Source: Halohasta salina | GTDB taxonomy: Archaea > Halobacteriota > Halobacteria > Halobacteriales > Haloferacaceae | DNA length: 64,000 nucleotides | NCBI RefSeq assembly: GCF_024178165.1 | Contig: NZ_JAMZIE010000007.1 | Location: 1-64,000, forward strand | Direction: 5' to 3' | In this document: one piece after another, positions 10,361 to 19,427 of the stretch | Layout: each line of letters begins with the position of its first letter | Position numbering within the stretch: the stretch's first letter is position 1 | Translations under genes and position numbers: made by a program | The notes under the pieces: generated by a model | The model's database searches: none | The model's input: the letters and a program-made list of their open reading frames with translations, nothing else | Told to the model about the DNA's origin: nothing

Positions 10361-12115
10361 CTATCTGAGTGCGTCGAGCCGGAGCTCAAACGCTGCCACC
10401 GGCAGTTCCAGATCGTGGTCGACCAAGACCTGCGGATGCACTTCGCCGATCACACCCACCGTCTCGCCGTCGACCACCACGTCGGCCACCCGCCCCGAAA
10501 TGAACGACGGATGCTCAGTCGGCGGCGTTTCGAGGGTAGCGTCGAAGTCGTCGCACAGCGCGGCCAGCCGCGCCTTGGCGTCCTCGTAGGTCGCGTCGTG
10601 GCGCGCGATGACCGCACCGATCGACCGCCATTCGGCGACGTTCGTGTTCTCGATCTCGTCGACCGCGGCGGCCAGCCCGATCTCGGCCAATTCCTGCGGA
10701 TAGGCCCGGTGGGTGTTGTTCTCCAGCACCATCAGCAGCGACGGCAGGACCCAGCTCCGAAGCTGGGTGTAGTCCTCGCTGTAGGGGCCGGTGATCTCGA
10801 CTGGCTCACCCGCGCCGACGACGCCGCTGCCGGGTTCGATGCCGAGGCGGTCGTAGTTGGCCTCGGCGGAGATCATGTGGAAGTTCAGCAGGTCCTCGAA
10901 GCCCAGCCCGACGAGACTCGCGCGGGCGGCGTCTTCGAGGCGGGTCCGCTCGTGTCGACCGCCCACCGTCCCCACATCGGGGTACCGCGGTTCGAGTTCG
11001 TTGAAGCCGTAGGCCCGCCCGAGGTCGTCGACGAGGTCCATCGGATGGAGCACGTCGACCCGGTAGGGCGGAATTTCGACCTCGTAGACCACGCCGTCGT
11101 TGTCTCCCGCCTCGTCATCGCCGACCGATGCCGAGAGGCCGGACCGCTCGAAGAGGTCGATGACGGTGTTCTGGTCGAGGTCGACGCCCAGCACGGTCTC
11201 GATGCGGTCGTGGCCGAGGGATTTCGTCCGAACCGAGAAGTCCGGGCGGACGAGGTTCGCGCCGTACTCGTCGTCGGCCGCCGCGGCGTCGGCGTACTCG
11301 ATGTCGACGTCCTCGATGGTGCCACCGCGCGCCGAGAGGGCGTAGCAGATGATGTTGCAGATGTGGTCGATGGTCCACTGGTCGGTGCCAGTGAGTTCGA
11401 TCAGCAGATCGCGGGACTCGGCTTCGACCTCCGTTCGGCGGCCGTTGATCACCGGCGGGAACGAGAACAGCCCGAGTTCGTCGTAGATCGCCGGGTAGCG
11501 GTCGAAGTCGGCCACGAGGTCGGCGTACTTCTCCCCGGTGGCGTGCTGCTCCAGCACCTCGGCGGGCGTCATCTCCGCGTCGGCGTCGAGGGGGACGAAG
11601 CTCACGCCCTCGGGGTCGACGCCCCGGTAGGTGATCGACGGCCCGTCGGTCTCCTCGTCGTAGGGCTGGCCCTTCAGCATCGTCAGATCGTGGATGCCGA
11701 TGGCGGCCTTGGCTCGCTTGCGACCCATCGTCGCGTGGAGTTTTTCCTGTAGTTGGATGAGCGAGTCGAGAGCGTCTTCCGAGAGGTTCACATCCCGGAC
11801 GATCGCGCCGGTGACGTAGGGTCGACCCTCGGGGACCGTCTCGTCGACGTGGAACGTCCAGTCGGCGTCGTTCGTGTCGGGGACGTAGATGCCACGGTCG
11901 TCGCCGTACTGGTAGCGAAGGGATCGGGCGACACCCTCCACCGAGAGGCGGTCGAGCCGGTCGGGGGCGAACTCCAGTTGCAGTTCGCCGTCGTCGGTCT
12001 CGCCCTCGTATTCGAGGCCGAGGTTGAACAGGTCCTCTTTCAGTTCCTCGTCGGATTTCTCGTCGTGGCCCGTGAGGTCTCGGAGTTCGTCAGGATCGAC
12101 GTCGACGACTGGCAT
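10361..12115 (-). CDS. pheT: Phenylalanyl-tRNA synthetase beta subunit
   Basis: Beta chain of the alpha2-beta2 enzyme that charges tRNA-Phe. It has 584 residues, the compact archaeal form without the bacterial N-terminal tRNA-binding domain. It starts MPVVDVDPDELRDLTGHDEK and includes the B3/B4-type region (TGAIVRDVNLSEDALDSLIQ) thought to edit mischarged Tyr, the B5 DNA-binding-like domain and the catalytic-like core (GFEDLLNFHMISAEANYDRL). Its ATG overlaps the pheS stop by one base (TGATG), so the pair is translated as one operon. Confidence 0.96.
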   Translation of the reverse strand: MPVVDVDPDELRDLTGHDEKSDEELKEDLFNLGLEYEGETDDGELQLEFAPDRLDRLSVEGVARSLRYQYGDDRGIYVPDTNDADWTFHVDETVPEGRPYVTGAIVRDVNLSEDALDSLIQLQEKLHATMGRKRAKAAIGIHDLTMLKGQPYDEETDGPSITYRGVDPEGVSFVPLDADAEMTPAEVLEQHATGEKYADLVADFDRYPAIYDELGLFSFPPVINGRRTEVEAESRDLLIELTGTDQWTIDHICNIICYALSARGGTIEDVDIEYADAAAADDEYGANLVRPDFSVRTKSLGHDRIETVLGVDLDQNTVIDLFERSGLSASVGDDEAGDNDGVVYEVEIPPYRVDVLHPMDLVDDLGRAYGFNELEPRYPDVGTVGGRHERTRLEDAARASLVGLGFEDLLNFHMISAEANYDRLGIEPGSGVVGAGEPVEITGPYSEDYTQLRSWVLPSLLMVLENNTHRAYPQELAEIGLAAAVDEIENTNVAEWRSIGAVIARHDATYEDAKARLAALCDDFDATLETPPTEHPSFISGRVADVVVDGETVGVIGEVHPQVLVDHDLELPVAAFELRLDALR

Positions 12116-13620
12116 CAGTAGACCACCTCCGTCTCGCGGAGGAGTTCGAGATCACACAGCGTCCCGTGGACGTCCCGAATGTCCTCGAAGCCGTACATCA
12201 GCATCAGGAGGCGTTCGAGGGCGAGGCCCCACGCCATCACGTCGGCCTCGATACCCAGTGGTTCGAGCACCTCGGGACGGAACATTCCCGAATTCCCGAT
12301 CTCGACGAGTTCGCCCGTCGTGGGATGGGTACCGAACAGCTCGAAGGAGGGCTCCGTGTAGGGGTTGTAGTGGGGTTTGAACTGGATGTCTTCGATCCCG
12401 AACTGCTTGTAGAACTCCTCGAAGGTGCCCATCAAATCCCGCACCGAGAGATCCTCGGCGAGCACCCAGCCCTCGATCTGGAAGAACTCCAGCAGGTGGG
12501 TCGGATCAAGCGTGTCGTTGCGGTAGACCTTTTCAACTGAAAAGTAGCGCTGCGGCGGCTCGACGTTCGCACCCGCAAAGCCGGAGAGATACCGCATCGA
12601 CAACGAGGTCGTGTGACCCCGGAGGGCAACAGCCTCCGCGAAGTCACGGCTCCACGGCGAGTGATACCCCTCGCCGTCCTCGCCGACGCCCTCGCGGTGG
12701 GCCGACTCGACGCGGTCGACCAGTTGGTCGGGCAACTCCTGAATCCCCGGCACGTCGAGAGCGAACCGGTCCCAGTGGGTCCGGGCGGGGTGGTCCTGCG
12801 GCATGAACAGGCAATCGTTGATCCAGAAGTCGGCGTCGGCGTGGGGCCCTTCCATCTCCTGAAAGCCCATGCCGACCAGCACGTCCTTGACGCGGTCGGC
12901 GGTCTGTCGGAGAATGTGTTTGCGGCCGCCCTCGACGGCGGGCGCGTCGGCCTCAACGTTGTACTCAGCGAACTCCACCTCGGCCCACTCGCCGCTCGTG
13001 AGCATCTCGGGGGTGAGGCGGTCGACCGTCTCGGCGGCCTCGATCCCCTCCATCAGCGCGGTGACGGCTTTGTCGGTCAGCGTGACCTCACGAACGGTAC
13101 GCTCGCTCTGTTCGACCAACTCACGGCGTTCGAGTTGGTCCAAGAGATCGGTGTCGTCGACCGACTCGCCCGCCGAGAGGGCTTCAATCGCGGCGGCTTC
13201 GGGATCGCTGTCGGGGTCGGCATCCGGGTCGGCAGCGACTTCGCCGGAGTCGATCGAGCCGTACCCCTTGCGCGCGAAATTGGAAAGGGCGATGTCGACC
13301 TGTGGGCCGCCGAGATCCGAGGCACCGATGAGTTGGCCCATCGATACCGGCTCGTCGTCGGCCCCAGCCTCGATGGCGGCACGGTAGAGCCGGACCTCGG
13401 GAAGCCCATCGTCGAGGTAGTCGCGGGCTTCGTCGGTGAGTTCGGCGTCGGTTTCGATTCGTTCGTCGACCGTCACGAGGTCCTCCTCGCGGAGGTCGAA
13501 GGCCGCGCGAGTGACGGCGGCGGGGTCGAGGTCGGTCTCGTCGGCCAGCCGGTCGACGGCGGTCGGGTCTGTCGCGCTCGCGGCTTCTACCACCGCGAGC
13601 TGTGATTCCGGGAGTCGCAT
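12115..13620 (-). CDS. pheS: Phenylalanyl-tRNA synthetase alpha subunit
   Basis: Catalytic alpha chain of phenylalanyl-tRNA synthetase, a class II enzyme, 501 residues. The N-terminal 200 residues hold winged-helix-like tRNA-contact domains (ESQLAVVEAASATDPTAVDR). The core has ILRQTADRVKDVLVGMGFQE, motif 2 (VYRNDTLDPTHLLEFFQIEG) and motif 3 (MAWGLALERLLMLMYGFEDI). ATG 13620 is chosen; a longer frame adds 21 residues without family support. pheT follows directly. Confidence 0.96.
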   Translation of the reverse strand: MRLPESQLAVVEAASATDPTAVDRLADETDLDPAAVTRAAFDLREEDLVTVDERIETDAELTDEARDYLDDGLPEVRLYRAAIEAGADDEPVSMGQLIGASDLGGPQVDIALSNFARKGYGSIDSGEVAADPDADPDSDPEAAAIEALSAGESVDDTDLLDQLERRELVEQSERTVREVTLTDKAVTALMEGIEAAETVDRLTPEMLTSGEWAEVEFAEYNVEADAPAVEGGRKHILRQTADRVKDVLVGMGFQEMEGPHADADFWINDCLFMPQDHPARTHWDRFALDVPGIQELPDQLVDRVESAHREGVGEDGEGYHSPWSRDFAEAVALRGHTTSLSMRYLSGFAGANVEPPQRYFSVEKVYRNDTLDPTHLLEFFQIEGWVLAEDLSVRDLMGTFEEFYKQFGIEDIQFKPHYNPYTEPSFELFGTHPTTGELVEIGNSGMFRPEVLEPLGIEADVMAWGLALERLLMLMYGFEDIRDVHGTLCDLELLRETEVVY

Positions 13621-13691
13621 ACGGTTGTTGGAAAGGATTCTGTGGGGTCGACAGTTAGCGTTTGCGAAGACGGAGGGCGACACGTGCGGCG

Positions 13692-14257
13692 CTACTCGTT
13701 CTCGTCGACCTCTTTGATAATCGTTGCTGGATTGCCTCCGACGACGACGCCCTCTGGCACGTCCTCGGTGACGACCGCACCCGAGGCGATCACCGCGTCG
13801 TCGCCGACGGTCACACCGGGGTTGATCGTGGCGTGGCCGCCGATCCAGACGTTGTCGCCGATCTCGACGGGTTTGCCGTACTCCAAGCCGTCGGCGCGCT
13901 CAGTGGGGTCGACCGGATGCGTCGCAGTGTAGATATGGACACCGGGTCCGACCAGACAGCCGTCGCCGATGTCGACACGACAGACGTCAAGGATCACACA
14001 GTCGAAGTTGACCTCCAGCCCGTCGCCGACGTGGATGTTGAAGCCGTAATCACACCGGAACGGTGGCTCGATGGAACACGGTCGCCGTGTGAGCCCAGCA
14101 GCTCGTCGAGACAGTCCCAGCGGCGGTCGGTCTCGGCGGGAGCCGTGCGGTTGTACTGTCGCGTGAGGTCACGGGCGCGTCTGCGGTCGTCGACGAGTTC
14201 GGGATCCGACGCGTCGTACAGCTCGCCGTTCAGCATCTTGTCTTTTTCAGCAGTCAT
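13692..14257 (-). pseudogene. Frameshifted maltose/galactoside O-acetyltransferase
   Basis: Two open frames together make one sugar O-acetyltransferase of the Maa/LacA/NodL type, about 188 residues. The first part (from ATG 14257) has the N-terminal Mac domain: MTAEKDKMLNGELYDASDPE and [14 protein letters not shown]. The second part, read from about 13997, has the left-handed beta-helix with the catalytic-region motif [10 protein letters not shown] and hexapeptide repeats ([20 protein letters not shown]). The frames join if one base is added near 14074..14078, restoring [20 protein letters not shown]. This is either a real one-base deletion or a sequencing error. Confidence 0.8.
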
Positions 14258-14355
14258 AGTAGACGGGTGGCTGGATGACTGTCGGGCCGGTAGCGGTTGT
14301 GATGGCGGTCGTCGACCCGATAGTCGGCCCGTCCGTAGGATGAATAATCGATAGT

Positions 14356-14370
14356 ATTAACAATCATGAT
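14356..14370. repeat. 15-base A/T-rich element, copy 1
   Basis: The sequence attaacaatcatgat occurs here and again, identical, at 49653..49667. Here it lies about 16 bases before the GTG of the HTH gene at 14386, and its right end is the palindrome aatcatgatt. Its left part also sits where the TATA box of that gene should be. Confidence 0.5.
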
Positions 14371-14385
14371 TCACCCATTACAGTC

Positions 14386-14607
14386 GTGACTGTCGACTGT
14401 GAGAAGGGGGGAAATCCGACAGAGAATCTTCCTGACGAGACGATTCTCCACCTGCTCGAAGAACACAAAGCGCTGCCGACCGACAGGATCGCGTCGGAGA
14501 TCGAAGCGAGTATGTCGACCATCCGAAACCGGCTCCAAAAGATGGCGAAAGTCGGGCTGATCGAACGCCGCGAAACGGTCAAAGGCGACGTCTGGCTGAT
14601 CTGGTAG
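14386..14607 (+). CDS. Winged-helix transcription regulator, small
   Basis: A 73-residue protein that is almost only a winged helix-turn-helix: ETILHLLEEHKALPTDRIAS, then a recognition helix, SMSTIRNRLQKMAKVGLIER, then a wing, RETVKGDVWLIW. It resembles the small ArsR/MarR-like HTH proteins common in haloarchaea. The start is GTG, placed about 27 bases after the TATA-like gtattaac, so the mRNA is probably leaderless. The target is unknown. It is divergent from the broken acetyltransferase and convergent with trpS. Confidence 0.75.
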   Translation: MTVDCEKGGNPTENLPDETILHLLEEHKALPTDRIASEIEASMSTIRNRLQKMAKVGLIERRETVKGDVWLIW

Positions 14608-14628
14608 GCGCGGTAACGCCCGACCCGA

Positions 14629-16227
14629 TTACTCCGAGCCGCCCGGTCCCCGTCGACCCGAATCGAGGTCGATATCAAGGTCGTCGAGCAGTTCTTTCGC
14701 TTCTTCGCGTTTCTCCTGATGCTTTTTCAGGAACTCCTTCATCAGCACAGCGGCCTGTTCCTTGCAGTCACCACAGAGCCGCTCGCCGCCGACACACTCC
14801 TCGTAGACCTCGGTGGCGAGATCGTCGTCGTCGTTCGCCAGCAAGTACGCATAGAGTTCGTAGACGGGGCAGTCGTCGGCCTCGCCGCCGAGTTCCCGCT
14901 GGAGTTCGGCGGTCTCACGGCCACCCGTCGTTGCGGATTTGACCTTGTCGTAGCCCTCAGACGGGTCGTCCAGCAGGCTGATGTGACTGGCCGGAATCGA
15001 CGACGACATCTTGCCGCCCGTCAGGCCGGTCATAAAGCGGTGATAAATGGACGAGGGCTGGATGAAGCCGTAGCCGCCGTTGTCGACCTCCACCTCGCGG
15101 GCCAACTCCTCGGCCTCGTCGAGATCCATCTCGAAGGCGTCGATGTGACCCTCGTAGACCCGCTTTTCACCCTCGATGGCCTCGATCATCGACTCGAAGG
15201 CCTCGTCAGGCCCGTGACGGTGGAAAAAGCGGACGCGAGGGCGAACCGGCTCCATCCCGGCCTCCGAGAGTTTGTCGACTGCCGAGGCACGGGCCGCCGT
15301 GAGTTCGGCGTCGACTTCGTGGCCCTCCAACCAGTCGGCGGCGTCCTTACAGCGGACCATCTCGTCATCGTCGAGGTCGGCCGCGAGCGCGTCGTAGGCT
15401 TCCCGGATCAACTCACCTTCGGCGGCGTCGGTCTCGAAGCTGGCATACGCTTCCGTTACCTTGAAAAACCGCATCCGGACCGAGAGATCCCGCGCGAGCC
15501 GGACGTGGGGGTCCTGATCCGGGCCGACCGGAATGACGGTGGGTTTGGGGCCGTCGACCAGCTGCGGATAGAGCATGTCGGCCATCTGGGTGACGACGCT
15601 CTGCATATGGGAGACGTTGGTCTCGCCGTCGAAACCGTAGATCGAGCCGAACTCGGCGAATCTGGCTTTGGAGCCGAGTTCGAAGGCCAGATCCTGTAGC
15701 TCGCGGTTCTGTGATTGGCGATAGAGCGTCCCCTCCTCGGCGTCGAAGCCGAGCGCGAGCAGGCTCAACAGGTAGCTCTCGGCGTGTTCGTCGATCTCGT
15801 CCCAGTCCATTCCGCGGGCCGAGTGAGCCTCCAAGTCGGCAATGAGGCCGTAGGCGTCCGCGCCCTGCTGTTGGTGCCAGATGATCTCGTCGAAGACGAG
15901 TTTGTGGCCGATATGCGGGTCGCCAGTCGGCATGAAGCCCGAGAGGACGGCCGCATCGTCGCCGTTTGCGAGGGCGTCGGCAACCGGGCTGTAGTCGCGG
16001 TGGCCGAAGATGACTCCCCGGCGCATCAGGTAGTGGGGGTTGGGCACCTCGGGGAGGATCTCCTCGAACTCCTCGATGCCGAACTCCTCGAACAGTTTGC
16101 GGTAGTCGGCAATCGTCGACGAGCCCCAAGGGTCGATGGTGGTCTCGTCGACGCCGCCGTCGGTCAGCGGCGTGGCTTCGCGTCCAGTGCCACCATCTGC
16201 CGTCCGTGGTGTCTCGTCGTCGGTCAT
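14629..16227 (-). CDS. trpS: Tryptophanyl-tRNA synthetase
   Basis: Class I synthetase that charges tRNA-Trp. Signature GDPHIGHK lies at residues 102-109 and the KMSSS loop (GGKMSSSIPASH) near residue 405. The protein has 532 residues, including an archaeal N-terminal extension and an acidic 30-residue low-complexity head. It ends with a helical, Lys/Glu-rich tail after a Cys pair (LCGDCKEQ). The ATG at 16227 overlaps the endA stop by four bases, so the two tRNA genes are co-translated. Confidence 0.95.
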   Translation of the reverse strand: MTDDETPRTADGGTGREATPLTDGGVDETTIDPWGSSTIADYRKLFEEFGIEEFEEILPEVPNPHYLMRRGVIFGHRDYSPVADALANGDDAAVLSGFMPTGDPHIGHKLVFDEIIWHQQQGADAYGLIADLEAHSARGMDWDEIDEHAESYLLSLLALGFDAEEGTLYRQSQNRELQDLAFELGSKARFAEFGSIYGFDGETNVSHMQSVVTQMADMLYPQLVDGPKPTVIPVGPDQDPHVRLARDLSVRMRFFKVTEAYASFETDAAEGELIREAYDALAADLDDDEMVRCKDAADWLEGHEVDAELTAARASAVDKLSEAGMEPVRPRVRFFHRHGPDEAFESMIEAIEGEKRVYEGHIDAFEMDLDEAEELAREVEVDNGGYGFIQPSSIYHRFMTGLTGGKMSSSIPASHISLLDDPSEGYDKVKSATTGGRETAELQRELGGEADDCPVYELYAYLLANDDDDLATEVYEECVGGERLCGDCKEQAAVLMKEFLKKHQEKREEAKELLDDLDIDLDSGRRGPGGSE

Positions 16228-17294
16228 GGCGTAACTCGGCTCACGGTGAGCCACTCTACTTCTCCCTTCGCTGTGGTCAGCGCAAAAACCATTCGTTTCC
16301 GGACCCCGCCGGCGAGTCGCACGTCCAGCGATAGCTCGCGGGGATCGAACGCGTGGTCGGCTTCGAGGACCCGCACGAGACACTCCGAGTGCGGCAGATC
16401 GTCGACCGATTCGACGGTGTTGTAGGTCCGGAAGTCGGCACCGAACTTGAACCCCGTTTTGGGAACGACCTGCCGATCCCGCAGGGTGCGGTAGACCGCC
16501 AGCCGGCGGTCGAACCGTTCGCCCTCAACGGCGCGGCCACGCTCGCGGATCGCGTCGACTGCCGGGCCGTCGACCCCCTGTAGATCGAGAACCCCCTCAG
16601 CGGCGAGACCGGCAGCCTCGACGAGCGAGAGTTGGACCGCGCTGTCGACGATAGCCTCACGGGCGGTCAGCGGCTGGCCGTAGAACCCGTGGTCGAAGAA
16701 GCCCTCGGGAGCGTCCCAGACGACGACCCGATCGTCGAGCAGCGACCCCGAGAGGGCGTCGGGCGGCTGGTAGGTCGTGCCACCATCGAAGTCGGGGGTG
16801 TCGGTCTCGAAATACGAGATCTCGCTTTCCTCGTCGACGACCGCCAGCGTCACGCCACCCAGTTCGGCCGCGGGCACCGCCGCACGCTCGCCGACCACGA
16901 CGATCCGGTGAGCGGGGTCACCGTCGCCGGGTTTGGTGCCGCGGGGGTAGACCGTCAGATCGGTCCACTCAGTGTCGTCGTCGCCGGGCCATCCCTCGCG
17001 GGCGGGCGAGAGATAGAATCCCCGGTCGCGGAGTTCGGCGTAGACGAGGAACCGAAGGGCGAATCGGTCGACGGCCGCCGCGGAGTCGGCGAAGAAGGCC
17101 TCGAAACCGAGGTGGGTGCCGTTGCCGTCGACGACGTGGTCGAGATCACCCCGAAGGAGCAAGTGGGCGGCCTCGACCCGCGAGAGGGAGATCGCGTTGC
17201 CGCCGTCGGGGCTGCCGTAGCCGCGGGCGTCGTGGAACTGCTGGCGGGCGTTGCCAGCGACTGCGACGACGCCGTCCCGTAGCTGTCCGTTCAT
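16224..17294 (-). CDS. endA: tRNA-splicing endonuclease
   Basis: Cuts introns from archaeal pre-tRNA at the bulge-helix-bulge. At 356 residues it is the fused, two-repeat form used as a homodimer by halophiles and other euryarchaea. The N-terminal half (SRVEAAHLLLRGDLDHVV, RFLVYAELRDRGFYLSP) is a degenerate repeat. The C-terminal half is catalytic: LSLVEAAGLAAEGVLDLQG, YRTLRDRQVVPKTGFKFGAD, then the Tyr in FRTYNTVESVD, His in DLPHSECLV and Lys in VRKRMVFAL, the family triad order. It overlaps trpS by four bases. Confidence 0.94.
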   Translation of the reverse strand: MNGQLRDGVVAVAGNARQQFHDARGYGSPDGGNAISLSRVEAAHLLLRGDLDHVVDGNGTHLGFEAFFADSAAAVDRFALRFLVYAELRDRGFYLSPAREGWPGDDDTEWTDLTVYPRGTKPGDGDPAHRIVVVGERAAVPAAELGGVTLAVVDEESEISYFETDTPDFDGGTTYQPPDALSGSLLDDRVVVWDAPEGFFDHGFYGQPLTAREAIVDSAVQLSLVEAAGLAAEGVLDLQGVDGPAVDAIRERGRAVEGERFDRRLAVYRTLRDRQVVPKTGFKFGADFRTYNTVESVDDLPHSECLVRVLEADHAFDPRELSLDVRLAGGVRKRMVFALTTAKGEVEWLTVSRVTP

Positions 17295-17360
17295 ACCCGG
17301 TGGGCGGCTGGCTTGGCCAAAGGCACTGCGGTTCGCAGCTAGGATCGGTTCCGACGGGCG

Positions 17361-17870
17361 TTAGGCGAGGTAGTCTCGGAGTACGCAGCCGACCCCGACG
17401 GCACCGACGACGAAGGAGACGAGCCCGCCGATCCCGGTCAGCGCGAGGCCACCGTTGAGTGCCGCCGCGACCAACAGCGGTTTGAGCCAGCCGCCGTCCC
17501 GGCTGACCAGTCGGTCGCTGACGGCGAGAAAGGCGATCGTCGCCCCGACCGCCCAGACCACATAGGCGGCGATGATGAGCGGCACAGCGACCAGTATTCC
17601 GACGAGCGTCAACACGAGCAGGACCGAGAGGACGATCAGGCCGACCAGCGCACCGAAGCCGTAGAAGAACGACGACAGCGGGTCGTCGAAGGCCGCGGCC
17701 ACCATGCGCTCGGTGTAGTCGGGCACGATAGCGACGAGCAACGCCCCCACGACGAGCGTCGTGACAAACGACGAAAGCCCACCGGTGAGCAGGCTTCGGC
17801 CACCTGCCTGCGGGAGGTCGACGCCTGCTTGCAGCAGTATCTCAACGGGGACCAACAGACTGTCCAACAT
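17361..17870 (-). CDS. Multi-pass membrane protein, unknown
   Basis: A 169-residue hydrophobic protein with about four predicted membrane helices, for example FVTTLVVGALLVAIV, LIVLSVLLVLTLVGILVAVP and YVVWAVGATIAFLAVSD. Gly/Ala/Val-rich, no charged motif in the membrane parts. It stands alone, convergent with nothing and divergent from the HxlR regulator, separated by 139 bases. I do not recognise the family. Confidence 0.7.
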   Translation of the reverse strand: MLDSLLVPVEILLQAGVDLPQAGGRSLLTGGLSSFVTTLVVGALLVAIVPDYTERMVAAAFDDPLSSFFYGFGALVGLIVLSVLLVLTLVGILVAVPLIIAAYVVWAVGATIAFLAVSDRLVSRDGGWLKPLLVAAALNGGLALTGIGGLVSFVVGAVGVGCVLRDYLA

Positions 17871-18009
17871 AGGTGAACGATACGCGGGCAGACGGATAAG
17901 GAGTCGACTCGTGTGTCAGGTACTGAAACCGTGCTTCGAGCTCGTTGGTTACATTGTGCAACCACGTTACGATACGAACTCCTATATTTCGTGAAGTGTA
18001 TGCTGGAGT

Positions 18010-18339
18010 ATGGCAGACCAGCAGCAGGCCGAAGCAGTTGCGGACGACTCCCCGTGTCCGGTGATCGAATCGCTCGAAGAGATCGGCTCCCAGTGGCGGC
18101 TGGCGGTGCTGTACGACCTCCAGGAGGGCGAAAAGCGGTTCAACGAACTCAAGCGGTCGACCGGCGCGAACTCCCGGACGCTCTCGCGGGTATTGGACGA
18201 TCTCCAGGAGACCGGGTACGTCGCCCGGCGATTCGAGGAGGCCAGCCCCATCGCGACCTACTACTCGCTGACCGAGAAAGGCGAGTCGCTGTGTCCGGTG
18301 TTCGACGAGATCAGCGCGTGGTCCGCCGAGTGGCTGTGA
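18010..18339 (+). CDS. HxlR-family transcription regulator
   Basis: A 109-residue winged-helix regulator. CPVIESLEEIGSQWRLAVLY at residues 16-35 is the classical HxlR opening (Cys-Pro ... Gly-x-x-W), followed by RFNELKRSTGANSRTLSRVL as the HTH and YYSLTEKGESLCPVFDEI as the wing and dimer helix. Cys16 is at the position used by redox- or aldehyde-sensing HxlR proteins. A TATA-like ctatattt at 17981..17989 lies 27 bases before the ATG. The alcohol dehydrogenase starts 45 bases after it and is a plausible target. Confidence 0.88.
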   Translation: MADQQQAEAVADDSPCPVIESLEEIGSQWRLAVLYDLQEGEKRFNELKRSTGANSRTLSRVLDDLQETGYVARRFEEASPIATYYSLTEKGESLCPVFDEISAWSAEWL

Positions 18340-18384
18340 CCGAGCGACGAGTGGCTTTTTGGATCGGCGGTACCCTCATCCGGT

Positions 18385-19422
18385 ATGCGCGCAGCGAGAT
18401 ACCACGGTCCGGGCGACATCCGTATCGAATCGGTCGACGAGCCCACACTCGACTCCCCGAAGGGTGCGATCGTTCGGGTGACCCACACCGCAATCTGCGG
18501 CTCCGATCTCTGGTTCTACCGCGGCGAGAGCGACCGGGACGTCCCCTCCCGCGTCGGCCACGAGCCGATGGGGATCGTCGAGGACGTCAGCGACGATGTC
18601 GTCTCTGTCGAGCCGGGCGACCGCGTCTTTGCGCCCTTCTTCATTAGCTGCGGGCGGTGTGAGTTCTGTCGGAAGGGACTCCATACCTCCTGTGTGAACA
18701 GCGGCAGCTGGAGCGGGGCCAACGGCGGCGCACAGGGCGAGTACGTCCACTGCCCGGAGGCCGACGGGACCCTCATCCGGGTGCCGGACCGCCACGCCGA
18801 CGACGAGGAGACCCTGCGGTCGATCCTCCCGCTGACGGACGTGATGGCGACCGGCCACCACGCCGCAGTAAGCGCGGGCGTCGAGGCGGGGTCGAGTTGC
18901 GCGGTCGTCGGCGACGGGGCGGTCGGGCTCTGTGGCGTGCTGGCCGCCAAGCGACTCGGCGCGGAACGAATCATCGCCATCGGCCACCACGAGGATCGGC
19001 TCGACATCGCCGAGGAGTTCGGCGCGACCGACCGCGTGAGCGAGCGCGGCGAGGCAGCCGTAGACAGGGTCCGAGAGATCACCAACGGCGGCGTCAACCA
19101 CGTCCTCGAATGCGTTGGTGCGACCTCCTCGATGGAGACCGCCCACGAGGTCTGTCGACCCGGCGGCACCGTCGGCTACGTCGGCGTTCCCCACGGGATG
19201 GGCGAGGGGCTTGATCTCGAACCGTTCTTCCGCGGCAACATCACGCTCAACGGGGGCGTCGCGCCGGTCCGGGCCTACGCCGAGGAGTTGCTGGCCGACG
19301 TGCTGCAGGGGACGCTCGATCCCTCGCCGATCTTCACCAAGACGGTCGACCTCGACGGCGTCCCGGAGGGGTATGCGGCGATGGACGACCGCGAGGCGAT
19401 CAAAGTGTTAGTCAAACCCTAA
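18385..19422 (+). CDS. Zinc-dependent alcohol dehydrogenase (MDR family)
   Basis: Medium-chain dehydrogenase/reductase of 345 residues. The catalytic zinc site shows AICGSDLW with Cys38 and GHEPMG with His-Glu near 60. The structural zinc lobe has four cysteines in SCGRCEFCRKGLHTSC. The nucleotide fold is AVVGDGAVGLCGVLAAKRLG. The natural alcohol or aldehyde is unknown. Position right after an HxlR regulator suggests control by that protein and perhaps a role in aldehyde stress. A TATA-like ctttttgg near 18355..18362 gives it its own promoter. Confidence 0.9.
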   Translation: MRAARYHGPGDIRIESVDEPTLDSPKGAIVRVTHTAICGSDLWFYRGESDRDVPSRVGHEPMGIVEDVSDDVVSVEPGDRVFAPFFISCGRCEFCRKGLHTSCVNSGSWSGANGGAQGEYVHCPEADGTLIRVPDRHADDEETLRSILPLTDVMATGHHAAVSAGVEAGSSCAVVGDGAVGLCGVLAAKRLGAERIIAIGHHEDRLDIAEEFGATDRVSERGEAAVDRVREITNGGVNHVLECVGATSSMETAHEVCRPGGTVGYVGVPHGMGEGLDLEPFFRGNITLNGGVAPVRAYAEELLADVLQGTLDPSPIFTKTVDLDGVPEGYAAMDDREAIKVLVKP

Positions 19423-19427
19423 CCGGG

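Noticed and set aside
10268-11752. 494-codon plus-strand frame opposite pheT
   Set aside because: Its translation has no domain and follows the reverse complement of pheT codons.
14386-16227. Regulation of trpS by the small HTH protein
   Set aside because: The genes are convergent; nothing in the sequence shows a link.
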